A stretch of 64,000 bases of DNA from Glycine soja (taxonomy: Eukaryota; Streptophyta; Magnoliopsida; Fabales; Fabaceae): contig NC_041019.1 of NCBI RefSeq assembly GCF_004193775.1, forward strand, positions 11,456,204-11,520,203, given 5' to 3'. The position numbers and the translations under genes were made by a program. The notes under the pieces were generated by a model. The model was not told the origin of the DNA. It did not search any database and was given only the letters and a program-made list of their open reading frames with translations. Below, one piece after another: positions 24,001 through 36,000 of the stretch; positions within the stretch are counted from its first letter, which is position 1; each line of letters begins with the position of its first letter.

Positions 24001-27000
24001 GTAGGTGACCCAGAAGATGTTGTAGTTGCCTTTTTGGTTATTGGCTCTGGTAGAGCCAGTAGAACCTCTTTACCTTTTGTACTGGATCTTCCTCCTCTGC
24101 CGGAGGAACTAGACACCTTAGGAGGCATCGGGAATTTTCTGTAAAAATTCACGGGTGAGGTAGTCAGGTAGAGAGTTGGTTCCAAAATCAGACTATAATC
24201 AGTCTCGACAGGAACCAATAGCTGGGTGAATACATTGTTAAAGCGCTACCCGTTCCTGTACTTACTACCCCCGCCTAATAAACAAAAGTCAATGACATGT
24301 TAGATGACCAATGGCTGTAGGGAAGATCAAAGTCCTTCTCAAAACCCTTCAACCACGTCCATAGTGTAAAAATAGCATCCTCCATCACCTTGTTGCCATC
24401 AAAAGTTTCATTTGAAAAAATTATATTGTTCCTCTGCTGCCACATTGCCCTTGTAAGGGCCAGCCACCAATACCTCCATCTGATATCCCTAATACCCTTG
24501 GCCAAACAATTCACATGCTGGGAGAAATGCAGCCTTGGATTCAGCGGGAAGCGCCTTGAATGCTCACCCACGGCATCGATTCCTACCATAAAGTGAGAAT
24601 TTTGTCACAGAGAAAAAATGAGTGTGCTTCATTTTCCTCGGAGTTCCTGCAAAATGGGCATGACATATCAGTGATTTCCACCTTTCTCCTTATCAAATTC
24701 TTTTTTGATGACAATCTTTCTTTAAGTAATCTCCATGCAAAAACAACAAATTTAGGTGGGATCCTTAGCTTCCATAATTCTTCTAACACCTTCACATCGT
24801 CCCCCTCAAAATCCTCTCATCTCAACACATCGTAGGCACTTCTTATTGAATATTGTTCACTCGGGTCTGATTTCCAAATCCAAGCATCCCTTCTATGGGG
24901 TTGAATAATGCCTCCATTCTCGTCATTAAGGATGCAATCAGCCATGTCAAACTCACTCTCGAACAGGTGTCTTCTCTAGTTGAATTTTCACTCCCATCCA
25001 TTAACCTCTTGGGCTCCCATCTCCTGAATGGTCTAATTCTGTTGGCATGAGATTTGATACAACCTATGATATTTTGCAAGTAATGTTGTGTCACCATCAA
25101 GCCACCTGTCCTCCCAAAATTTGATCTTGTCACCACTCCCCACCTTCCATATTATTCCTCCCTGTAAAGCGGTCTCATGTTGCGGATTGTGAATAGCTAA
25201 TTTTAGATCTCTCCACCATAACGAAACGTGACTATCACATGATGCTTCATCAAGGCCCCTCCAACCGCCATACTTTGATTCCCAAACCCTTGCCCATAGC
25301 TCTCCACCATGATTGAATAGGTCACACTTCCATTTGGTAAGCAATGCAAGATTGAATTTGTTGATGTCCTTGATTCCCAAACCTCCTTTGTCTTTAGGGA
25401 GGCACATTGTCTCCCACTTAACCCATGCAATCTTGTGTTGGTCGGCTCCTCCACCCCAAGGAAACCTTCTTTGTATGCATAACAACTTGTCCGCCACCCT
25501 TCTGGGAATCCTGAAAAATGATAAAAAAATAAATTAGAATAGAAGTTAGGATTGACTGAATAAGAGTGACTCTCCCCCCAAAAGATATATGTCTCTGTTT
25601 CCATTTTGCTAGTTTCCTCTCACACTTATGAATGATTGGATCCCACAATTGACACCTCCTTGGGTTTTCCCCAATAGGTATCCCCAAGTAGACAAAAGGA
25701 ATGGCCAACAAACTACAATTCAAGTACTTGGCTGCATTTTGCTTCCATGACTCCAGCATACCAATTACTCCAAAGCTGCTTTTTGCAAAGTTGATTTTAA
25801 GACCTGACACCATTTCAAATGTCCTTAAAATGACTTTGATTGCTATGGTAATTCTCCATTGACGCCTCACCGAAAAATATGGTATCATCCGCATACTGTA
25901 GAATGGAAACATCCACTTTGTCTCTGCCATCTGCAAAGCCTGTATACAGTTTCTTATCAATGGCTTCCCTCATCATTCCACTTAGACCTTCAGCAGCAAT
26001 ATTGAAAAGAAAAGGCGCCATTGGTTCTCCTTGCCTCAGACCTCTTTGGGGGGTGAACTCTGCCGTTGGACTCTTGTTCACCAGAATCGAAACAGACGCA
26101 GATGATAAGCAACCCTCAATCCATTTGATTCATCTAGGACAAAAACCCATCCTTCTCATCATATAGAATAAAAAATTCCATGAGACTGAGTCGTATGCCT
26201 TCTCATAGTCTACTTTGAACACAAGGCATGACTTTTGCTTTCTCTTAGCCTCCTCCACCACCTCATTTGTTACTAGCACTCCATGTAATAAGTGTCTACC
26301 TTCTATGAACGCTGATTGTCTTCCATCTATAATGGACGACATCACCTTCTTTAATCTTTTGGCCAATAGCTTGCTGACGATCTTGTATATACAGCCTATT
26401 AATGAAATAGGTCTGTAATCCAACAATCTTTGTGGATCAGATACCTTAGGGATTAATGCTATGAACGACTCATTGCAACCCTTCGGGAAGATCCCATTCA
26501 CATAAAATTCATCTAGGAAACGAATGATGTCAGGCTTGAGGGTTTGCCAGAACTTCTTAATGAACTTGAAATTGAGGCCATCTGGACCCGGACTTTTCTC
26601 ACTTCCACGCTCCCAAACCGCCTCTTTTACCTCCTCCTTAAATCTTGCTATTAGTGAATCATTCTGATGATGGTTAATTTCCTGGAATTGTACTCCATCA
26701 AGTGTTGGTCTGAGTGGCTCTGGCTCTTGAAATCTATGTAGAAAGAACTCTCTAACTGCCTCTTTCACCTTATGAGGTTCGTCAACCTAGGATCCTTCAA
26801 TCCTGATTCCTTTCAATAGACTGCTTCTGCAAGACTCATTGATCATGAGGTGGAAGTACCTTGAGTTGCAATCGCCCTCCTTAATCCATCTTGTGCTTGC
26901 TTTTTTCCTTAGTAAGGACTCATGTGAGTGGGAAGTCACCCACAGTTTTTCCTGTAGCTGCTTTCTGAAAATTACCTCTTAGGGTGATAGTTGCCTATCC

Positions 27001-30000
27001 ATTGTCATCTCTTCAAGATTGCTTAGCTCATCCTGGATCTGCTTTACCTTGTATGTGTCCCCATATTGCTCTTTATTCCATATCTTCAATCTATTTTTGT
27101 GTCGTTTTATTTTTTCTTTGAGTACATAGCCCCCCCATCCACTTTGTTGGGTAGATGTCCAGCAATCATGCACAACTCCAATAAAGGAACTGTCTATAAG
27201 CCAAGAATCCAGAACCCTAAAAGGTTTGGGTCCCCAATCAATAAATTTCGACCTAAGGATAATCGGACAATGATCTGAGAAATTTCTGTCCAAGGTGCAC
27301 TGTGTGGTTGCAGGCCATTTGGTAATCCAATCAGGTGACACTAGAAATCTATCAATCTTGCTTTTGGCTGATCCATTTGGTTTATACCAAGTGAACTTTC
27401 TTCCCATCCATGGTGCATCCTCTACCTCCAATTCTTCCATCCACTCATTAAACTCCTTTATACTATTATCCCCCTCTCCTCTGTGACAGCTGCCTAGCCT
27501 TTCTGAAGGGTTTCTGACATTGTTGAAATCCCCCAGAATGCACCACAATCCTCCATTATGTGAACTTTTCAGTTGTTTTATGTTCTCCCATAGACTTCTC
27601 TTGCTCTGAACATCACATGGTGAATAAATGTTTACAATATGGACTTGCTGAGCTTCCTTAAGCCATTGGCCTACCAACAAGATGAAGCCATTGCCTATGA
27701 CTTTGCTTTGTAATTTGAAAGCTTCTTCACTCCATATACACAATAACCCGCCTGCTGTGTTTGATGCTGACTGCATTTCCCACCCTACCTCCTTGCGCCT
27801 CCCCCCCCCCCCCCCACACACACACACACAAAGCTTGGCACAAGTTCATGTCAATATTTTCTTTCTTACTCTCTTGAATACACAACAAATCAATTTTTTC
27901 TTTCTAGACTATTCTCCTAATTGCAGCCCATTTTACCCCCCTCCCTAAACCCCTTACATTGTAGGAAATAATATTCATGGGTTTTGTGTTCTTGCACCCA
28001 ATCTCTCTGCCTCCTTCAAATCCCTTTCCTCCATTTCCTCAATTCTGTTGATTAGCCTCTCTTGGTCTATTTCACCTGTCATCCCCATCACCTTAGCCAT
28101 GTTCCAGATAGCTTCTACCTCCACTAGCTGAGAAGTGAAATGTTTTGTATTTTGTATGTCTTGCGTAACTGGTATGTCTATTTTCTGACCCAGGTGTCCA
28201 TTGTTGGGAGACGCGCCTTTATCATTCTCTGCCCTTTGCTGCTGTTGTCTATTCACTAGAAAGTGTTGTTCTTTCAGACAACCCACTGTTTTCTGCCTTT
28301 GATGCCACCTTGTTCGGGAATAAAATTTAAAATTGTTGCTAGTGGTGGAATTTATTGTTTGTGGGCTGTTTCCGCACATGGTCTTGTTAGCAATGGGGGT
28401 GTGGGTAGAAAAGCCAAGCCCATTGCACCCCACTTCAGTTTCCAACTGGCACTCACGTGCCAATTTTCCCACGGAAATGAACTTCCCTTCCACGGCACCT
28501 GCACTGGCATTTTCTTGATTTCCCTTTTTGTGCTCCTTTGCTGCCCCCTCGGGTTTCTCTACAACCCCCACCTACTCCCCATCCTTCTTTTGGTTTCGTT
28601 CAAATCGTGAGTGTTGTATTCCTTCTGTTAGTTCCTGTCGAGCCACATGGCAGGCACTGGTGACAGCGCAGGTATCCATTGCACTTAGTGTCGGACTGGA
28701 CGGTTGTGTCCACTGGACGAAGTGAATGTCCAATGGTCCATCATCGGTGGGTTGACCATTGGGTAAAGCGACTCTGTGGATCTTCAACGTTGGCGGTTTC
28801 AGCCCCTGCTTTGTCGGCGCTTGGTGTCCGACGTAGTTCAACTACTTTCCCATGACCTTTCATACCTTGTGTCTCGTCGTCGCTGGATGCTCCTGTGGTG
28901 TCCTTTATCGGTGTTCCCAAACATCTGTCGTCGGAGTCAATTTCCTCTGACGACCACATCTCTCTCCGTCGCCAACAATTACACGTGTCAGGACTTCGAC
29001 TAAGTTCCTCCACTACCTGCACTTGGTACGCTTCCCCCCCAATGTCGACACTTACGATGTGGTGGATGGCGGGGCTCCACGGTGTACGAATGAGCACCCT
29101 AGCATGGTCCACCCTTCGAGCCTCCTTTGTAACGTCGTCAACATCCACCAGATCCCCTATTGCAGCCACAATCTGCTGAATATACTTCCTATCCCAGGCT
29201 ACAAGTGGAATGCCCCAGCAATGAACCCAAGTTAATCTTTTCCCCGTTCTTAGGTTCGGGTGCCATTTCTCCAGCGAGTAGAACATGGAATCTTCTTCCT
29301 CCATTGCCTCCTTCACCATGCGTTTGGCTGTAGCGTCCGTAAGCCTGAGTAGAAACACCATATCATCCCCCATGTACTTCGGGGTTATTTCTGCTCCAAA
29401 GTCTCACAGTGGGTCTTCTTTGAGTCTATCATACCACCTCAGGTCTTTCAGTCGCCCAACCCATGCTTGTCTAAACCACTGCTTGTCATTCAGTGGGATG
29501 TCAAGGTGTAGCAATGATCGAGACTCGGCTCGCTTGGTATCCTCCTTGTATAATCCCTTGGGTTGACCAGCGTTGTACCTGTCTCTAGCCACTACCACCA
29601 CATACGATGTCGAACCCCTTGTTGCTTGATGTTGTCCTCGATGTGGTGCTTCGTTTTGCTGTTTCCCCTCATGCCTGTTTGGTACTAGTTGTGATGCTGC
29701 CTTCATTGCCGTGTCTTTCCCATATTTAGGTATGTTAACATACACAACTTTAAGCCTCCGATGACAATCTGGTCCAGTTGCCTAGCTAACTTATGCGCAT
29801 CCTTCACTTCCTTGAATCTAGCGAACCCGTATCTCCTACCATTCCTATTTTTTTGCTTTGAGATGAAAATCTCCCTCAAATCGCCCCACTTCCTGAAACG
29901 ATACCGCAGGTCCTGTTCTATGATGTCGTCTGAAAATCTTGTGAAGTAGAAGGATGAAACATCCTTCTTGTCCCTCCAGTTTTCTCGTTTATAGTTTTGC

Positions 30001-33000
30001 TGTTGACCATCCCTGTTGCTGGAGTATGTCCGGCGAGGGTCCACACGGAAGCTCACTCTATCTCTCACTATTGTCCTACCTCTAGTCCTAACTCTCTCCT
30101 ACCCCGTGTTTCTCTCTCCACTGTTTCTCTCTCTACTCATTCTTCACTGTTCCTCTCATAATTAATACTAAAGTCTGCATCGTATAAATATATAAATGTG
30201 TGGAGTGATTAGTCTCACTTCTAATTCTATACACAGACAAAAGGAAAGGAAATGGCTCAGGCTGAGAATGAAGCACTTGATCGAATCAGGCAACTGTACA
30301 AGAAAGAAGATGCTAGTATGACCCTAGTCCACTGTTCTTGTTTTTCTGTATTTATGGTTTTGGGGGAGAGGGGCTTGTCTAAGTTTTAGTGGGGCTTTTT
30401 CTGCTTTATTTGAGATGAAGGTCTATTCCTTTGCCTTCTTTGTATTAGTTTTTTTCCTTCTGTATGATTGCTTTATTTCAAAAAAAGAATACTAATATAA
30501 CTATTAATTACTTATTTGATTTTATTAGCCTTTCATTTTACACTGAGGAGCAATGTAGCAATTCTTGGATAGTTATATTTCTTGCAACCTGTTTAGTTTC
30601 AAGTAGTTACCAAGTATTGGATCTCCGTAGGAAAACATAGTAGGCAAGTAAGGACATGCACTAAAGTTCCACCTTCAAGTAAAAGAAGATTTTGGGGAGT
30701 TAACCCTTTAATATTTCATGTATGTTTCCTTCTAGTTCACTCCAACTACTGTACTTTTGTTAAGTACATTTTGAATTTGATCAAGTTGTAGGTTTTATTT
30801 ATTATTTCATCTTTTTGATGGTCTGTTGTAGATAATGGACCTAGATACAATGTATCAAATGTGAAGAGCAACATAATGAAGAAGGCAAAGATAGAATTTC
30901 TAAAGAGGTAACATTTCTTTTATGATTATTTGATGCTTCCAAGAATCTCTAGTCCAATCCGTACTTCCATCTAGTAAAGAAAGTGAGCAATCTCATGTAG
31001 CATGCACACGATTGCATTCAGCTATTTATCATCCATAAAATTTCTTACCTCACTATAATTTTGTTCCTATGTTGGAAAAATTTTCTTAGAATTTCACCAA
31101 ATGATACTTACAAATTTCCCTTTGCCGCCTAATGATATTGAGTCAATTGTGTTAATGATAGACTATGCTATGAATCCTAGGTGGCTAGGTTAAACAAAGC
31201 TACTCTAAAAGCTACCAACTACAAATTATGTTGTTATACTTTCCTTGTATTATTTCTTATGACTCATAATGGATAAATATCCCAGCTACAACGTTCATAA
31301 AATGCTAGGTGGCAGCATCACAAAGGTTTTCGTAGCTAGTGACAGCTCATGATCAGCTAACAAGGAAAATTTAAAACAACACTTTAATATTTGAAATCTT
31401 TGAGCCATCCAAGAACCCTAGTGTCATGTTTGGGCCTTGCATTGATAGTGGGCCGAATAAACTGGCTGACGTCCCGATTAAGATTTGTCTTTGTCCTCAA
31501 AGACAAGAGCAGAAGGGCTAGTGGCATCCAATTCTGGCCTTGGCCCATTGGAGGTGTGTTTCTGATGAACGATGAAGATGATGGAATCACACGAATCATG
31601 CTTTCTGCAGATGACTCAGATGGACTCTGCATGGGTCCCAAGACTACTTGGGGATTAGGTGTTGTAGTCAAGTCACTAAGACCCTTAGCAACGAAAGTAG
31701 TAGAGTCAGAAGAAATGTTGTGAGTAGAAGCAAGGAGTGTAGACTCAGTGACCTCTCCTACATTGGGAATCAGAGGGAGTGAAGGTATAGTTGTGTGGAT
31801 CGGACCAACAAAGCATCCAAGGAAGGAGACATGGGATACGAGGTGAATCCAAGTTGTCTCCAGTAAGGCAAGCTCATAGGCCACAGTTTCAATGCAGTGA
31901 CGAATCTGGTAATGGCCCGAAGACCCCTGCCTGAGCTTAGAATCCGATCTCGAACGGAGAGAGATCTGAAAGCAGTGTTGCATCCTCAACCACCCCCAGC
32001 CTCCGAAAACGAAGGAAACTTCTCTATGTGTGTTTGCTCTTGCCTTCATTCTTTGTTTAGTTTTTGATAAATTTGCTTGAATGGTTCGTAGGACTAGATG
32101 ATGTTCCTGTAGTAGTTGTGACACAGTTGGAGCTGAAGTTTGGGAAGGTAAAAAATCAAGAATGGTTGAAGGGCTGTGACCATATAGTGCCTGAAATGGG
32201 ACATTCCCAGGGAGGACTGTTTAGCTAAGTTGTACCAAAACTCTGTTAAGTGGAGAAATGAGAACCACTTGGATGAAAAGTCTTCTGCGAAGAAACACAA
32301 GTATGCCACCAATGACTGATTGACGACCTCGGTCTGTTTGTCGCTCTAAGATACGCCGTCAAAAATTTTAGTTTTGTGCCTTGTAACTTTAAGTGCTCTT
32401 TCCAAAAGTGACTCAAAAATATGCTGTCATGGTTCGACACAATTGACTTCGGTATGCCATGAAGTCAACAGATCTTAACGGAAAAATGAGAGGCTAAGGA
32501 GGTTGTTGAGAACTTAGATGGAAGGCCCAAAAGGTATTTAGTGAAGCGATATAAAATCACCCAAATGGTCGTGTGCCCTCTCGAATTAGGTAAACTAGTT
32601 ATAAAGTCCATGCTTATCTAATCCCATGCTTTTCTAGGTGTTGACAAGGGTTGCATGAGGCCTTGGCTTTTTGATGGTTCATATACTTTGCCGGTAGGGT
32701 AGTGCAAAAGTGCACAAGGGATTTGACATCCAAAGTCATCCCTAGCCAAAAGAAGGACGAGGCCATGCATGCAAGAGTAGGTTTGCGACCCAAATGCCCT
32801 CTTGTAGGGGAATGGTGAAGTTCTTGAAGGAGTTTATAGTGCATGGACATGGTAATTAGGAATAAGAATTCGCCCTTGGTGCAACATGAATCCATGGGAA
32901 ATCAGGAAAAATTCTTGATGTCTCGATCTGTTTTACACTTTGCACAAATGCTTTATCCCTGGTAGTGGACCTGATAATAATCTCTTAATTCTAAAAACAT

Positions 33001-36000
33001 TGTAGGAATGGGGGAAGAAACTGGCAACCCAATGTACAATTGCCCAAATATTCTGATTGGCATCTGAATAATGCATTTACAACTTGATGCTCCTTGCCCA
33101 GGCGAAGAGAATCTCATAATCAAAACCTTGTAGCTTGGTAGCCCAATTGAGTTGCTCTAGAGTTTGAATCGAGGACATTGCTTCTTGCTGAAATACGCTA
33201 TAGGATGCCCTTGCTACAAAAAGACGGTGCCAATGGCCTTAGAAGATGCATTATTCTCCAAGTCAAATGGAATAGTGAAATTATGCATTTGTATTTTGTA
33301 AATTATGAGTTTGTATCATTTCCTCTTTTAATTTTGTAAAGGTTGTCTCAACTACCTGGGACTACCAAAAGGATGATGAGGATGGAACTTTGAGCATGTT
33401 CACGAGAGGCGAGGCTGGGTTCACATAGTATCGGACAAATCGACGATAGAAACCTGTTAGGCCTAGGAACCCACAGAGAGCGATAAGAGAAGTAGGAAAA
33501 GGCCAATTAACAATGGCTTCCACCTTGTTTGCATCCGGGTTGACTCCTTTTCTGAAATGGTGTGACCCAAATAGGCAATAGAAGAAACAACAAATACACA
33601 CTTAGGTAACTTGGCATAAAATTCATGATCATGCAATAACTGGAAAACCCTTTTCTATAAGCATAAACAAGCCTTTCTATAAGCATTTCAGCAATGATGG
33701 ATGACATAGCCTCTTTCTATACATTTGGGTATCTATAGGGTTTTACATTAATGAGTTTGGAGTTAGGCAATAGTGGTATGAAATGGTCGTGGTTATAGGA
33801 TGGGGGAAGGTTGTGGGGTTCTTAAAATTTTTTGGCGAATTGAGTGAATAAAGGGTGGAAAGAGGGTTAGATGAGGGTTAGTTGGTGTTTGGGGCGGATG
33901 TAGGGGAACAAGGGATAAGGTAAGAGGTGGCTATGGAATTTGTATGTAAGAGGTAGCAAATTTGTTTCTAAGAGACAAAGGAGGGATGTGTCGGAGCAAG
34001 TCCAATAAGGGTAATGTGTTTCTCATCCTACGAAAATGACATGCAAGGAATTGAAAAATCCAAAACTATAGGGCCTAGTGAGTGAAGCTAATCAATTCCC
34101 AAAACAATAGTCTGCCCCATGCATGGGAAGCAAGTAAACAGGCACCTCAAAAAACGGCCAATGGTATCTTGGGCCAATAGCCATCATCCCTGCCATCACC
34201 AGAAAAGGTGGTATAGGGGAGATAGGCAGCTATAAGAATGATGCAATACTGGGTTGTATTATATTGTGTGAGCTTCTAGAATCCACTAAAATCATCACTT
34301 GTTGGCCAAAAATTGTGCCATGAAAGTGGAGGGCATGGGGCGAAGGGAAGGCTTGCATTGCTTGCATGGAAAGGTAAACATGGGGAGAGTTAGGTTTTGT
34401 GGGTGAAGGATTTTGGGCTCAGGTACAATTTTTGGTTCCATAGGGGTGAGATATGTGGGAGGTAGGTTCATCATCCAACATAAGCAAAAATTTTGGTGAT
34501 TGGCAACAATGGTTAGGAATGTACTTTTCATCACAATTGTTATAAAGCCCTTGGGGTCTATGTTCCTTCCTATAGTTGGGTTTGAGAGTTTGTGGGTTGG
34601 ATAAGGTAGAGGAGGGTATGGTGTGGTTAAGGATTTTAGGTTTAGAGTTTGCAGATTGTCCAATTCGTAATGCACTTGGGGTCCACCAAAGCAAATAATG
34701 AGGTGTGTTAAGTGATACCCCTAGAGTCTTTGATTTTGGCCTCCTCTAATTTTGCACTTAAGCCATGGGTGTTACTATTGGCCCCAACAAAATTGCTCTT
34801 GGCCCCTACCAGCCAAGAGCAATTACCACTTCACCTTGCTAGGTATTGTTTTTTTTTTTTCATTTTCGTGGTCAAGTGAAATCATGATTCTATTGTGAAA
34901 TTTCGCATAGTGGAATCACAATTTCATTATTTTCGGTGTTGTTTATGCACAATGGAATCGTGATTCCATTTTGCAACAAAACCTGTTGCAGAATGGAATT
35001 GTGATTCCGTTGTGTGAAATTTCACACTTTCGTTTTGTATTTTTTTCGAAGGAAAAAAATGTACAACGGAATTGTGATTTCGTTGTACATGTACAACGGA
35101 ATCACACTTTTGTGGTACTATCATGTTTTAACCCCCCTTACACAACGGAATCGTAATTCTGTTGTATATTTTTTATCTCCCCGAAAAGCATCACGACATC
35201 GTGTTTTCGTTGCATGAAAGGGGGTGCAAATTTGTTACACAACGGAATCACAATTCTATTGTGCATTTGCACAATGGAATTATACAAAAAATTCGCACCT
35301 CTTTTTGTGTAACGGAAACACAATACCGTAATGCTTTTCAAAAAGGAATAGTCTTGGAATTATGAGGGATTGTAGGGGGCCAATAGAAACTCCCTTAAGC
35401 CATTGATCCTATTAGACAACGACTCAAAACAGTGTTGATACTCGTGACTGAACCATATTGGCGGAGTTTAACTAACTCTGCCCGGTGGTTATCATAAGAT
35501 GAAGGTCCAAAGCACTGTTCCAACACTCTAAGAAAAGATGGCCAATCTGTTAACTGTTGGTTGTGGTGCATCCATTTATACCAGTTCAAAGACTCCCCTT
35601 TCATGTAAAAAGCAGTCATGGATGGTCATAAGGAACCTGATAAAGACTGAAAAATTGTTCGGCCTGGAATATCCAATCCAAGGGTTCTTGACCCTCAAAG
35701 TTTGTCTCATTTGGGCCTAGCTTGCATTGATGGTGGGCTGAATCAACTAGTTGGGCCTATCAGTTAAATTAGTTAAAAAAGAAAGAGAAAAAGCATAACT
35801 AATTTTATCATGAATTTCACTGGAATTTTGTCTGTTGTAATTCTGTGTTGCACTCATTCATCTCGAAGCTTGTATACCCAACTGAATGTTGACTTCAATT
35901 TTTATACAGTCATGACGTAAAAAATCTTGCAGCAACGAAGAATAATTCTATCCATAGGAGCCAAAGGTACATACAACATCATTATCTTTTGAAGAAACTA

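Larger units (their letters stand above)
15735..24270. mobile_element. Endogenous pararetrovirus (Caulimoviridae) segment, two partial genomes tail to tail
   Basis: The left part reads on the + strand from a tRNA-Met primer site through movement protein, coat protein, protease and the first part of reverse transcriptase (to 20588). The right part reads on the - strand from 24240 through an upstream ORF, then movement protein and the first part of the coat protein. Arms 15794-18168 and 20589-22963 form an inverted repeat of 2,375 bp each with only scattered differences; the spacer is 18169-20588. There is no integrase and there are no LTRs, as expected for this family, so integration was passive. 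Most of RT and all of RNase H are missing, so the copy is incomplete. Both edges are approximate: a 16-base phrase (ATATGTTAACAAATTT) occurs at the left LINE/virus border and within the virus. The genus is not assigned. Confidence 0.85.
15688..30148 (-). mobile_element. L1-type LINE (LINE-1), split by a pararetrovirus insert
   Basis: A perfect 15-bp duplication (15673-15687 and 30149-30163) brackets the whole block. The left end is a T run followed by ATCGGCAAAGATAAC, matching the 3' end of LINE-2 (T run then ATCAGCAAAACT). The body resumes at about 24272 with ORF2 and continues to ORF1 and a 5' leader at 30148. The viral segment (about 15735-24270) therefore lies inside the LINE 3' region. 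The LINE is antisense to its host, Elongin A, and sits in coding intron 2. Its reading frames have many frameshifts, so it is much older than LINE-2 in this window. Confidence 0.88.

Noticed and set aside
28263..29566. Several + strand open frames of 60-115 codons
   Set aside because: They are antisense shadows of LINE-1 ORF1.
35000..35365. Overlapping short ORFs on both strands (60-70 codons)
   Set aside because: They result from the palindromic CAACGGAATC array, which leaves many frames open by symmetry.
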